Source: REEB426 sp964551975 (GTDB lineage: Bacteria; Actinomycetota; Actinomycetes; S36-B12). Taken from it: a DNA stretch of 46,373 nucleotides. Below the pieces are notes generated by a model. It had not been told where the DNA came from, ran no database searches, and saw only the letters and a list, made by a program, of their open reading frames with translations. Positions within the stretch are counted from its first letter, which is position 1. Each line of letters opens with the position of its first letter. The stretch lies in contig CAZKFI010000010.1 of assembly GCA_964551975.1 (NCBI GenBank), positions 1-46,373 of the forward strand, read 5' to 3'. Below, in pieces: positions 26,549 through 34,191 of the stretch. A program made the position numbers and the translations under genes.

Positions 26549-26808
26549 AGTCCTTCGAAGAGCTGTACACCGAGCTGGCCGGCAAGGTCGCCTCGTCCAA
26601 TCCTGAGTCGTCCACCGTGCGGCTCATCAACCAGGGAGTGCATGGGGTCGGCAAGAAGGTCGTCGAAGAGGCCGCTGAAGCCTGGATGGCCGCGGAACAC
26701 GAGGGCAAGGAGCGTGCGGCCGAGGAGATTGCCCAGTTGTTGTACTTCACACAGGTGCTGATGCTTGCGAGTGGAGTGAGCCTCGATGACGTCTATCGGC
26801 GCCTCTGA
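26545..26808 (+). CDS. hisE: Phosphoribosyl-ATP pyrophosphatase
   Basis: Second step of histidine synthesis, hydrolysing PR-ATP to PR-AMP. The 87-residue all-helical protein has the MazG-like motif KKVVEEAAEAWMAA and EIAQLLYFTQVLM. It starts at GTG 26545 (GTGA overlap with ribH), with hisG 12 bp downstream. The hisE-hisG pair is conserved in actinobacteria apart from the main his operon; the fused or separate HisI partner is not in this window. Confidence 0.95.
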   Translation: MKSFEELYTELAGKVASSNPESSTVRLINQGVHGVGKKVVEEAAEAWMAAEHEGKERAAEEIAQLLYFTQVLMLASGVSLDDVYRRL

Positions 26809-26820
26809 GTTGGGTCTGTC

Positions 26821-27669
26821 ATGTCGCTAAGAGTCGCGGTACCTAACAAGGGCCAACTCGCTGAACCGGCGCGAGCCATGCTCTCGGAGGCTGGCTACCT
26901 GCAGGGAGCCGGGCAGCGAGAGCTCGTTGTCCAGGACCCGATCAACGACGTCGAATTCTTCTTCCTAAGACCCAAGGATGTCGCCATTTATGTGGGTGAG
27001 GGCACCCTGGACTTGGGCATTACCGGACGCGACATGTTGCTGGACTCGGCGGCTGAAGCCGAAGAGCTCCTTGCGCTGGGCTTTGGAGGATCCACGTTCC
27101 GCCTGGCGGCTCCGATCGGACAGGTACGCGCGCTCGCCGATCTGTCAGGTAAACGCATAGCAACCTCCTATCCCGGCCTACTTGAGCGCTGGCTCGAAGA
27201 ACAGGGCGTCAGCGCGCGAGTCGTACGTCTGGATGGCGCTGTGGAGAATGCCGTAGCCCTTGGTGTAGCTGACGCGGTCGCCGATGTGGTCGCGACGGGG
27301 ACCACTCTGCGCCGTGCTGGTCTAGCGCCACTGGAGCAGGTCATCTTGGAATCAGAGGCGATAGTCCTGCGACGGCGCCAGGCACCGACGAACGCTGCAG
27401 TGGAAACGTTCCTACGGCGACTGCACTCGGTGATGGTTGCACGCTCCTACGTGCTGATGGACTACGACATCCCGAGTGATCTCGTTGACCACGCCTGCCG
27501 AATCACCCCAGGCTTCGAATCACCAACCGTAGCTACGCTGCACGATCCCACCTGGTCAGCGATTCGGGCCATGGTTCCTATGGCTGAAGTACACCGCATC
27601 ATGGACGAGCTCTACCTGATCGGTGCGCGAGGCATTCTGGTCACCGACATTCACGCCTGCCGCCTCTAG
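26821..27669 (+). CDS. hisG: ATP phosphoribosyltransferase, long form
   Basis: Committed step of histidine synthesis, joining ATP and PRPP. The 282-residue length shows the long form, with a C-terminal regulatory domain that in the family senses histidine. Visible motifs are RVAVPNKGQLAEPA, LDLGITGRDML, RIATSYPGL, the PRPP-binding loop VADVVATGTTLRRAGL, and a C-terminal GARGILVTDIHACRL. The ATG start is clear. It is the last gene of the long run beginning at gltB; the next gene is convergent. Confidence 0.97.
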   Translation: MSLRVAVPNKGQLAEPARAMLSEAGYLQGAGQRELVVQDPINDVEFFFLRPKDVAIYVGEGTLDLGITGRDMLLDSAAEAEELLALGFGGSTFRLAAPIGQVRALADLSGKRIATSYPGLLERWLEEQGVSARVVRLDGAVENAVALGVADAVADVVATGTTLRRAGLAPLEQVILESEAIVLRRRQAPTNAAVETFLRRLHSVMVARSYVLMDYDIPSDLVDHACRITPGFESPTVATLHDPTWSAIRAMVPMAEVHRIMDELYLIGARGILVTDIHACRL

Positions 27670-27689
27670 GCGGTTACCCGAGATCAGGC

Positions 27690-28184
27690 TCACGGCACTC
27701 CGGTGTCCTGCCGTGCCTCCTTGGCAGGCGCATTCTGGCCAGCAAGCTCAGCGAGTTGCGCACCCTCAAGAATTCGCCGGTGCGGACCCATCACATCAAT
27801 GACCAGTGCGGCACATTCGTGCTCACGGGCCAGAGCGGCACATTCTGGCGCTGACCGGGGCAGTGGACGGGCACCGCGGTGCTCGGAAAGTTCGCCCCAG
27901 GCCTGGAGCGCGTCCAAGCCGGTGAAGGCGAGCAGTCCGCGCAGCCCCTGGGCGTTGATCATGGTGACCAGGCCCATACCGCCTGCCTGCGGACCATCGC
28001 TCGTTGCTGGCTGACCCTGCGGACCTTGAAGATCATGCAGGGCAAGGAGAAGCCGGGTTTGCGCGAGCAAGATCGGGAGTTCTTCAGCCAGCGTGCTGAG
28101 TAGCGCCTGCCGGATCGCCGGGTCAGCCTCCCCGTGGTCGGCACGTGACTCGGGCGCTGTACCGCCAGACCCGGTCTGACCCAC
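27690..28184 (-). CDS. SseB-family protein
   Basis: The only clear minus-strand gene in the window, 164 residues, converging on hisG and diverging from infC. Residues about 23-145 fit the SseB N-terminal domain: an alpha-helical start (IRQALLSTLAEELPILL), then an interrupted beta-alpha unit ending LLAFTGLDALQAWG, followed by CAALVIDVMGPHRRILEGAQLAELA. An SseB-like gene between hisG and infC is a recurrent arrangement in actinobacteria. Its molecular function is unknown. It starts at GTG (28184-28182). No signal peptide or membrane segment is visible. Confidence 0.82.
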   Translation of the reverse strand: MGQTGSGGTAPESRADHGEADPAIRQALLSTLAEELPILLAQTRLLLALHDLQGPQGQPATSDGPQAGGMGLVTMINAQGLRGLLAFTGLDALQAWGELSEHRGARPLPRSAPECAALAREHECAALVIDVMGPHRRILEGAQLAELAGQNAPAKEARQDTGVP

Positions 28185-28223
28185 ATCGGCAGGTTACCCA
28201 GGTGGCTCCAGCGCAGATTGCAC

Positions 28224-28247
28224 TGGTAGCCTGCAACCCTTGGGTTG
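28224..28247 (+). promoter_or_regulatory. Candidate infC promoter with adjoining inverted repeat
   Basis: TGG followed by TAGCCT (28227-28232) fits an extended -10 element (TGn TAnnnT). Immediately downstream is an inverted repeat, CAACCC (28234-28239), centre TT, GGGTTG (28242-28247), that would lie over the predicted start site and could be an operator. There is no clear -35. It falls in the 232-bp divergent region between the SseB-like gene and infC. Confidence 0.35.
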
Positions 28248-28312
28248 AAAAGGCGCGCCCTGCCGTTGATGGGCGCAGCCGTTCGGCCCGCACAAGCGGA
28301 GTCATCTCCCAC

Positions 28313-28389
28313 CCTTGGACCACAGGTCCCCGGGTCCCAAGGCGCCACCGGCGCCGGGCGCCGCATGTGCCGTGCGGCTTCGTCGCACG
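28313..28389 (+). promoter_or_regulatory. Structured infC leader RNA
   Basis: Three stems can be drawn in the 5' leader. One pairs CCTTGGACC (28313-28321) with GGTCCCAAGG (28333-28342), with a single bulged C. Repeated GGCGCC palindromes follow (from 28341). A third stem pairs CGTGCG (28371-28376) with CGCACG (28384-28389), loop GCTTCGT, ending 16 bases before the infC Shine-Dalgarno. infC-rpmI-rplT operons are autoregulated in other bacteria, so this is a plausible control region; no match to a named leader family is claimed. Confidence 0.4.
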
Positions 28390-28416
28390 CAAGGTGACCG
28401 CGAGCGAGGAGGCCCC

Positions 28417-28980
28417 ATCAGCGTCGAGCCCCGAATCAATGACCGCATCCGCGTGCCGGAAGTGCGCTTGGTCGGTCCCAATGGCGAGCAGGTAGGCATC
28501 GTCCGTATCGAAGATGCGCTGCGCCTCGCCGTGGAGGCTGATCTGGATCTCGTCGAAGTGGCACCGATGGCCAAGCCACCGGTTTGCAAGCTCATGGACT
28601 TCGGCAAGTTCAAGTACGAAGCCGCAATGAAGGAGCGCGAATCCCGGCGAAACCAGACGCACACGGTCATCAAAGAGATGAAGCTGCGACCGAAGATCGA
28701 CTCACACGACTACGAAACCAAGAAGAGCCACGTGGAACGCTTCTTGAAGGCAGGGGACAAGGTGAAGATCACCATCATGTTCCGTGGTCGTGAGCAGAGT
28801 CGGCCGGAACTTGGTCTTCGCCTCCTGGCCAGGCTGGCGGAAGACGTGGAGGAGTTGGGGTTCGTTGAGGCGACTCCCAAGCAAGACGGTCGCAACATGA
28901 TCATGGTGCTCGCCCCGCATCGTCGCAAGGTTGAAGGCGTACGAACCAAGCAGGTAGAGGAAGCCGCGGCCGAGGCCTAG
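28417..28980 (+). CDS. infC: Translation initiation factor IF-3 (ATC start codon)
   Basis: Keeps 30S subunits free and proofreads the start codon. The open frame extends upstream, but conserved sequence begins at ISVEPRINDRIRVPEVRL. Its first codon is ATC at 28417, preceded by GAGGAGG at 28406-28412. infC genes typically use rare AUU or AUC starts so that IF-3 represses its own translation. The resulting protein is 187 residues, with the N-domain (VRLVGPNGEQVGIV, CKLMDFGKFKYE) and C-domain (KIDSHDYETKKSHVERFL, MFRGREQSRPELG). rpmI follows after 38 bp. Confidence 0.95.
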   Translation: MSVEPRINDRIRVPEVRLVGPNGEQVGIVRIEDALRLAVEADLDLVEVAPMAKPPVCKLMDFGKFKYEAAMKERESRRNQTHTVIKEMKLRPKIDSHDYETKKSHVERFLKAGDKVKITIMFRGREQSRPELGLRLLARLAEDVEELGFVEATPKQDGRNMIMVLAPHRRKVEGVRTKQVEEAAAEA

Positions 28981-29018
28981 GCCCGCATCACGAGTCCGGA
29001 AACGAAGGAAGAGGAACT

Positions 29019-29213
29019 ATGCCGAAGCAAAAGACGCACAGTGGCGCCAAGAAGCGTTTCAAAGTGACCGGATCGGGCAAGATCACTCACGAGCAGGCCA
29101 ATCGTCGTCACTTGATGGAGAACAAGCCGTCCAAGCGCACTCGACGCTTGGAATCCGATCAGGTGGTCTCAGCCGCCGACACCAAGAAGGTCAAGCGCCT
29201 GCTGGCTCGCTAG
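29019..29213 (+). CDS. rpmI: 50S ribosomal protein L35
   Basis: Large-subunit protein bL35, 64 residues and strongly basic, beginning MPKQKTHSGAKKRFKVTGSGK. The HLMENKPSKRTRRL block is typical. ATG 29019 has GGAAGAGGAA upstream. It lies between infC and rplT, the standard order. Confidence 0.97.
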   Translation: MPKQKTHSGAKKRFKVTGSGKITHEQANRRHLMENKPSKRTRRLESDQVVSAADTKKVKRLLAR

Positions 29214-29244
29214 CAGCAGCCAGTTTCGACTACAGGAGGCAGGA

Positions 29245-29607
29245 ATGGCACGCGTCAAGCGCGCAGTTGGAGCGCAGAAGAAGCGCCGTGAAGTCTTAGA
29301 GCAGGCGAGTGGCTACCGCGGGCAGCGATCGCGTCTGTATCGCAAGGCCAAGGAGCAGGTCACTCACTCCCTGGTGTACGCGTATGCCGATAGGCGTACC
29401 CGCAAGGGTGATTTCCGTCGACTGTGGATCCAGCGCATCAACGCGGGAGCCCGGGCCAATGGGATGACCTACAACCGCTTCATCCAGGGGTTGAAGGCGG
29501 CGGGCGTTACCGTTGACCGACGCATGCTCGCTGAACTAGCGGTAAGCGATCCTGCAGCATTCACGGCGCTGGTGGAACTGTCGAAAGCCTCGGCTCCTGC
29601 GTCCTAG
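29245..29607 (+). CDS. rplT: 50S ribosomal protein L20
   Basis: Large-subunit assembly protein bL20, 120 residues, starting MARVKRAVGAQKKRREVL with YRGQRSRLYRKAKEQV and RRLWIQRINAGAR. A perfect AGGAGG (29234-29239) precedes ATG 29245. In other bacteria L20 represses its own operon by binding the leader. Confidence 0.97.
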   Translation: MARVKRAVGAQKKRREVLEQASGYRGQRSRLYRKAKEQVTHSLVYAYADRRTRKGDFRRLWIQRINAGARANGMTYNRFIQGLKAAGVTVDRRMLAELAVSDPAAFTALVELSKASAPAS

Positions 29608-29624
29608 AGCGGTGACGTGATCTG

Positions 29625-30482
29625 GTGATCACATCGCGAAGGTCGTCGCGGGTTCAACGAGTCCGGGACCTGCACAATCGCCGAGGTCGGGAGCGTGCCG
29701 GCCAATTCATTGCCGAAGGGCCTGGCTCTGTACTGGCTGCACTCCACGCGCGTGATGACAGCCTCGGCAAGGCGAACGAGCTCTATTTCACCGCGGCCTT
29801 CCTCACGGTGCATCCGCAGTGGGTAGCACAGTTAGATCAGGCTGAGTCTCGTGGTGTGTTGAGCCACGAAGTCACCGATGAGGTAATGGCTGCGATGTCA
29901 ACCACGCAGCAGGCGCCCGGGATCCTGGCCGTCTGCACGCGAGCGCCTGCCCAACCATTGGCCAGTGTGCTCACGCCTAGAGATCCAAGGGCGATGATGG
30001 TCTGCTTGGAGCGACCCAATGACCCGGGCAATGTCGGGACCATCATCCGCACGGCTGATGCTGCTGGCGCCCAGGCGGTGGCGACGCTGGGTCCCTCCGC
30101 TGACCCGAGCAATGACAAGTCCGTCCGCGCAAGCGCCGGTTCGGTCTTTCATCTGCCGGTGCTGGCCGGGGTGCAGCCCATGGCGTGCGTGGCAGAGGCA
30201 AGGCACCAGGGTTGGACCATCCTGGCGACCGCTGCAGATGGTGAAGTTGATGCATTCGAGTGGTTGGCTGGGCAGCCTCAACCCCAACCCATGCTCTGGC
30301 TCTTTGGCAACGAAGCCCATGGGCTGGATCCCGAACTCCAGGCCGCAGCTGATGTGAGGTTGCGCATACCGATGGTGGGATCGAGTGAATCCATGAACCT
30401 CGCTGCCTGCGTGGCGGTGTGCCTGTTCGCACCGGCTGTACTCCGCGTGACAGGATGGGGTGAAGTTTCCGGCGGTAACTGA
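29625..30482 (+). CDS. TrmH/SpoU-family RNA 2'-O-methyltransferase
   Basis: Knotted SPOUT methyltransferase of 285 residues using SAM, expected to methylate a ribose in rRNA (TsnR-like by position). The N-terminal substrate-binding domain has QFIAEGPGSVLAAL (27-40). The catalytic domain has the three SpoU motifs: RPNDPGNVGTIIRTADAAGA (130-149), LFGNEAHGLDPEL, and IPMVGSSESMNLAACVA. The start is GTG 29625, 17 bp after rplT. This gene normally sits between rplT and pheS in actinobacteria; here three unrelated genes intervene before pheS. The exact rRNA target cannot be read from sequence. Confidence 0.9.
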   Translation: MITSRRSSRVQRVRDLHNRRGRERAGQFIAEGPGSVLAALHARDDSLGKANELYFTAAFLTVHPQWVAQLDQAESRGVLSHEVTDEVMAAMSTTQQAPGILAVCTRAPAQPLASVLTPRDPRAMMVCLERPNDPGNVGTIIRTADAAGAQAVATLGPSADPSNDKSVRASAGSVFHLPVLAGVQPMACVAEARHQGWTILATAADGEVDAFEWLAGQPQPQPMLWLFGNEAHGLDPELQAAADVRLRIPMVGSSESMNLAACVAVCLFAPAVLRVTGWGEVSGGN

Positions 30483-30536
30483 AGGCTCCGGTGCCGATGC
30501 TGCTCAGTTGCCAGGTAGCGCGATAGCGAGGACGAG

Positions 30537-31346
30537 ATGAGTTATCTGAAGTTGCCGATTCTCGAAGAAACCGGGTACGTCGTTGTTGAGTCCTACCCAC
30601 AAGAGCGTGACCCGAAGGAGTGGGAAGAACTCATCTACGTGGACTGGAAGTCCTCTGGTGACACGCGCTTCTCGCCGATTGCCAGTGCCTACGGCGCGAT
30701 CGAATGCGATGGCTTCTGGAACCACAATCCTCCCAAGACTGACAAGGATGGAGTCTGGGTACCAGAGAACGTGGCCATTGCCCCACGTTTGACGGCCCGG
30801 GCCAAGGAGCCGGGTGCGAACATCGGCCGTTGTCGTGTTATCGAGTTGCAGCCCAACACGTACGCGGATTCCATCTACAACCTGCATCGGGATGACAACA
30901 ACCGTTTGAACCCGGAAGGCACGGGCTGGATCGTTCGCGCCTTTTTCAACCTGACCGATAATCCAGATTCGGTGATGATCCTGCGCGAAGAGCGGGATGA
31001 TCCATCCACCGAGACCCGGATTCCTCTGCCAGCAGGGGCGCAGGTGGTCATCGACACCCAACGCCTGTACCACGCTGTCTGGCACCCAGGGGATCAGCCT
31101 CGCTACTGCTTGATCACGTCGTATGAATCCGGACCGGACCTTGAGTCTTGGATAGCCGCTCGCAGTCCGAAGGCTCGCGTTGCGAGTGCGCCCTTGGACC
31201 CAACGACCATTGCTGCGGCGAATGATGAAGCGATGGCACGACGCGCAGCACGAGCAGCAGCCTTGGCCGCCAAGGGGTCGAACCCGAGTTTTGGTGATGG
31301 AACCATGTCGACTGGACCAACGATGGAGGTGCTGTCCGAGGCCTGA
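30537..31346 (+). CDS. Putative Fe(II)/2-oxoglutarate-dependent oxygenase of unknown substrate
   Basis: Not recognised as a named gene. The 269-residue soluble protein has features of a double-stranded beta-helix oxygenase. His117-x-Asp119 (YNLHRDD) and distal His179 (RLYHAVWHPG) could form the iron triad, and Arg189, ten residues on, fits the 2-oxoglutarate-binding position; His183 is an alternative ligand. The region NLHRDD to ITSYES (115-197) distantly recalls aspartyl/asparaginyl hydroxylases. The last 60 residues are Ala/Arg-rich and probably disordered. ATG 30537 has GAGGACGAG upstream. It lies 17 bp before cysD on the same strand, so it likely acts with the sulfate-activation genes. 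The family assignment is inference from motif spacing. Confidence 0.6.
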   Translation: MSYLKLPILEETGYVVVESYPQERDPKEWEELIYVDWKSSGDTRFSPIASAYGAIECDGFWNHNPPKTDKDGVWVPENVAIAPRLTARAKEPGANIGRCRVIELQPNTYADSIYNLHRDDNNRLNPEGTGWIVRAFFNLTDNPDSVMILREERDDPSTETRIPLPAGAQVVIDTQRLYHAVWHPGDQPRYCLITSYESGPDLESWIAARSPKARVASAPLDPTTIAAANDEAMARRAARAAALAAKGSNPSFGDGTMSTGPTMEVLSEA

Positions 31347-31363
31347 AGCCGAGTGACATCACG

Positions 31364-32296
31364 ATGGACACCATGACTCCAGTAGCCCAAGGCGTTGCCT
31401 ATAACGCGGTTCTCGACGAACTCGAAGCCGAAGCAATTCACGTCTACCGTGAAACCGCAGCGGCATTCCGAAATCCCGTACTGCTTTACAGCATCGGCAA
31501 GGACTCGTCGGTTCTCCTGCATCTGGCATTGAAGGCGTTCGCTCCTGCTCCATTGCCCTTCCCGATCATGCACATCGATACGGGCTGGAAGTTCCGCGAG
31601 ATGATCGAGTTTCGTGATCGTCGTGCACTCGAACTTGGGCTTGATCTGCGGATTGCCCAGAACAAGGCCGCGATAGCTGAAGGAGTTACTCCTTTCACTC
31701 ATGGCACGCACGAATACACGCGTCTGATGAAGACCGTCGCGCTGCGGGAGGGGATTGATCGGTACGGCTTCGATGCCGCCATCGGTGGGGCTCGTCGTGA
31801 CGAGGAGCGCAGCCGCGCCAAGGAGCGCATCTTCAGTCTCCGAGAACCGGGACACCGATGGGAGCCACGCAAACAACGGCCAGAATTCTGGCGTACGGCC
31901 AACACCATGCTGGCCCCTGGACAGAGCATGCGCGTCTTCCCGCTGTCGAACTGGACCGAGCTGGATGTGTGGGAGTACATACGTCGTGAGCAGATCCAGA
32001 TTCCGGCCCTCTACTTCGCGAAGCCGCGGCCCGTGGTGGAGCGTGATGGTGTGCTCATCGCCGTAGATGACGAACGTCTGCCGCTCCTACCTGGAGAGGA
32101 GCCGATGATGCGCTCGGTGCGCTTTCGCACCCTGGGTTGCTACCCGCTCTCTGGGGCCGTGGAGTCAGAAGCGGCCGACCTGGATTCGCTGATCCGTGAG
32201 ATGCGTGAGTCAAAGATTTCTGAGCGCGCGGGCCGCCTCATTGACGGCGAGGGCGGCGGGTCGATGGAGGCCAAGAAGGCAGAAGGGTACTTCTGA
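31364..32296 (+). CDS. cysD: Sulfate adenylyltransferase subunit 2
   Basis: Catalytic half of ATP sulfurylase, making adenosine 5'-phosphosulfate (APS) from sulfate and ATP, driven by GTP hydrolysis in CysN. The 310-residue protein has the PP-loop YSIGKDSSVLLHL (from residue 42), MHIDTGWKFREMIEFRD, AIGGARRDEERSRAKERIFS and PLSNWTELDVWEYI, all typical. The C-terminus KISERAGRLIDGEGGGSMEAKKAEGYF-type tail is also characteristic. Its stop overlaps cysNC by one base (TGATG). No reductive sulfur genes (cysH, cysI) are nearby. Confidence 0.96.
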   Translation: MDTMTPVAQGVAYNAVLDELEAEAIHVYRETAAAFRNPVLLYSIGKDSSVLLHLALKAFAPAPLPFPIMHIDTGWKFREMIEFRDRRALELGLDLRIAQNKAAIAEGVTPFTHGTHEYTRLMKTVALREGIDRYGFDAAIGGARRDEERSRAKERIFSLREPGHRWEPRKQRPEFWRTANTMLAPGQSMRVFPLSNWTELDVWEYIRREQIQIPALYFAKPRPVVERDGVLIAVDDERLPLLPGEEPMMRSVRFRTLGCYPLSGAVESEAADLDSLIREMRESKISERAGRLIDGEGGGSMEAKKAEGYF

Positions 32297-34143
32297 TGCG
32301 CAACACCGTTGTACCTGTCCTTCGCTTGGTGACATGTGGCTCTGTCGACGATGGCAAGTCCACGCTGATCGGCCGGCTCCTCGCGGAGACCGATAGCGTG
32401 CCGATTGATCAATTGGAGTACGCCCGTCGCACCCGAAGGGGCGGTTCGACCATCCCTGTTGGGGAAATCGACTACTCACTACTGACTGACGGGCTCGAAG
32501 CAGAACGTGAGCAGGGCATCACGATTGACGTTGCCTATCGGCACTTAAACCTACCCAGTGGTCGCCGCGTGCTCATCGCAGATGCTCCCGGCCACGAGCA
32601 GTACACCCGGAACATGGCTGTTGCTGCATCGAATGCAGATGTGGCGTTCCTGCTTGTTGATGCGGATCGCGGCGTTCGTCCACAGACCCATCGCCATCTC
32701 ACGGTCTGCGCACTCATGGGTGTGCGCACCGTTGTCGTCGCAGTGAACAAGATGGATCTGGTCGCCTTCGCACAAGATGTGTTCGATCGGCTCGTCGCAG
32801 AGGTTCGCGCCACGGCAGATCGTCTAGAAGTACCCGAAGTCGTAGCCATCCCGGTAAGCGCTGCGCTTGGCGATAATGTCACGACCCGCAGCGTTGAGAT
32901 GCCCTGGTACACCGGCCGCACGCTCCTCGAAGAACTCACTAGTTGGCAGCCCGTGATCCCCGAACAGACGGCACCATTTCGCCTCCCGGTGCAGTTGGTG
33001 GTTCGAGCCGAGGGCAATTTCCGTGGCTACGCAGGCACGATCGCTTCCGGCGTCGTGACTCCCGGAATGAAGGTGCAGGTCGCCGACTCCGGTCGCGGTG
33101 CCATCGTGGAGCGCATTGTTACCTTCAATGGTGACTTAGACCAGGCCGAGGCTGGGGATGCAGTGACCTTGACCCTGGACCACGAGGTTGACGTTACCCG
33201 CGGGGACCTCCTGACTGCAGATGGCAGCGATGGCGTTCAGCCGGCTGACCGCTTCAGTGTTGATCTGGTCTGGCTAGGTGAAGAGCCGTTAGCCCACGGT
33301 CGCTCCTACTTGCTAGTGAGCGGAGCGCAATCCGTTCCTGCGACCGTGACCTCCGTGCGCTCGCGCTTGGACGTCGTCTCCGGCCATGAGCATGCTGCCC
33401 GGGTGCTGCAAATGAACGACATCGGTCGAGCTGAGGTGGCAACGGATCGACCGGTGCCGATGGACCCGTACACACTGTGCCGGGATACCGGAGGCTTCCT
33501 CCTAGTGGATCGAGTCACCGCCGACACCGTTGCTGCCGGCCTCGTGCGCCACGCGATGCGACGTTCATTCAATGTTGTACCGCACACCTACGAGGTGGAC
33601 CATGACGCCAGGGTGCGCCTTATGGGACATCCACCCAGAGTTGCCTGGTTGACCGGCCTTCCCGGATCGGGTAAGTCGACGATTGCTGATGCGGTGGTGC
33701 GCCGTCTGCATGCGCTCGGTGTGCACTGTTACGTCCTTGACGGCGACAATGTCCGCACGGGGTTGAACAAGGACTTGGGATTCACTCCCGAAGACCGGGC
33801 AGAGAACGTCCGCCGGGTCGCAGAGGTTGCCCGACTCATGTACGACGCGGGCTTGGTTGTGCTGGTTGCGCTGGTGTCGCCTTATCGCTCCGATCGTGAA
33901 ACGGCAAAGGCGCTCTTCGAGCCGGAAACCTTCCTCGAGGTCTACATCGATACCCCCGTAGATGTCTGCGCCGAACGTGACCCGAAGGGGCTCTATGCCA
34001 AGGCGGCAGCCGGGAGCCTGCCGAACATGACAGGCGTGGGGCAGGCCTACGAGCGGCCGACCGCACCCGATCTGACGCTAACTGGGGTCGGAAACCTCGA
34101 GGACAGCGCTCAGCAACTGGTGGAGGCCATCCTCGGAGGCTGA
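32296..34143 (+). CDS. cysNC: Bifunctional sulfate adenylyltransferase GTPase / APS kinase (CysN-CysC fusion)
   Basis: The CysN half (about 1-430) is an EF-Tu-like GTPase: P-loop GSVDDGKST (15-23), DAPGHEQYTRNM, NKMD, then beta-barrel domains. The CysC half (about 445-615) is APS kinase with P-loop GLPGSGKST (near 453-461), DGDNVRTGLNKDLGF, and VALVSPYRSDRETA. With CysD it converts sulfate to PAPS, used either for reduction to sulfide or for sulfation. The 615-residue fusion is of the known NodQ/CysNC type. It ends 48 bp before pheS. Confidence 0.96.
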   Translation: MRNTVVPVLRLVTCGSVDDGKSTLIGRLLAETDSVPIDQLEYARRTRRGGSTIPVGEIDYSLLTDGLEAEREQGITIDVAYRHLNLPSGRRVLIADAPGHEQYTRNMAVAASNADVAFLLVDADRGVRPQTHRHLTVCALMGVRTVVVAVNKMDLVAFAQDVFDRLVAEVRATADRLEVPEVVAIPVSAALGDNVTTRSVEMPWYTGRTLLEELTSWQPVIPEQTAPFRLPVQLVVRAEGNFRGYAGTIASGVVTPGMKVQVADSGRGAIVERIVTFNGDLDQAEAGDAVTLTLDHEVDVTRGDLLTADGSDGVQPADRFSVDLVWLGEEPLAHGRSYLLVSGAQSVPATVTSVRSRLDVVSGHEHAARVLQMNDIGRAEVATDRPVPMDPYTLCRDTGGFLLVDRVTADTVAAGLVRHAMRRSFNVVPHTYEVDHDARVRLMGHPPRVAWLTGLPGSGKSTIADAVVRRLHALGVHCYVLDGDNVRTGLNKDLGFTPEDRAENVRRVAEVARLMYDAGLVVLVALVSPYRSDRETAKALFEPETFLEVYIDTPVDVCAERDPKGLYAKAAAGSLPNMTGVGQAYERPTAPDLTLTGVGNLEDSAQQLVEAILGG

Positions 34144-34191
34144 ACAGCGCCAGCATCGAATGCTCCATGTCGACTCTGAAATACTTCCCCG

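Noticed and set aside
26005..26700. 231-codon minus-strand open frame opposite ribH
   Set aside because: Overlaps ribH and hisE completely and its composition is that of an antisense shadow.
28315..28416. Longer IF-3 from an upstream start
   Set aside because: The extra residues are not IF-3-like, the region forms stems, and a Shine-Dalgarno precedes the ATC. GTG 28394 is out of frame.
34144..34191. T-box leader for pheST
   Set aside because: Only 48 bp is available and no T-box sequence or terminator is present.
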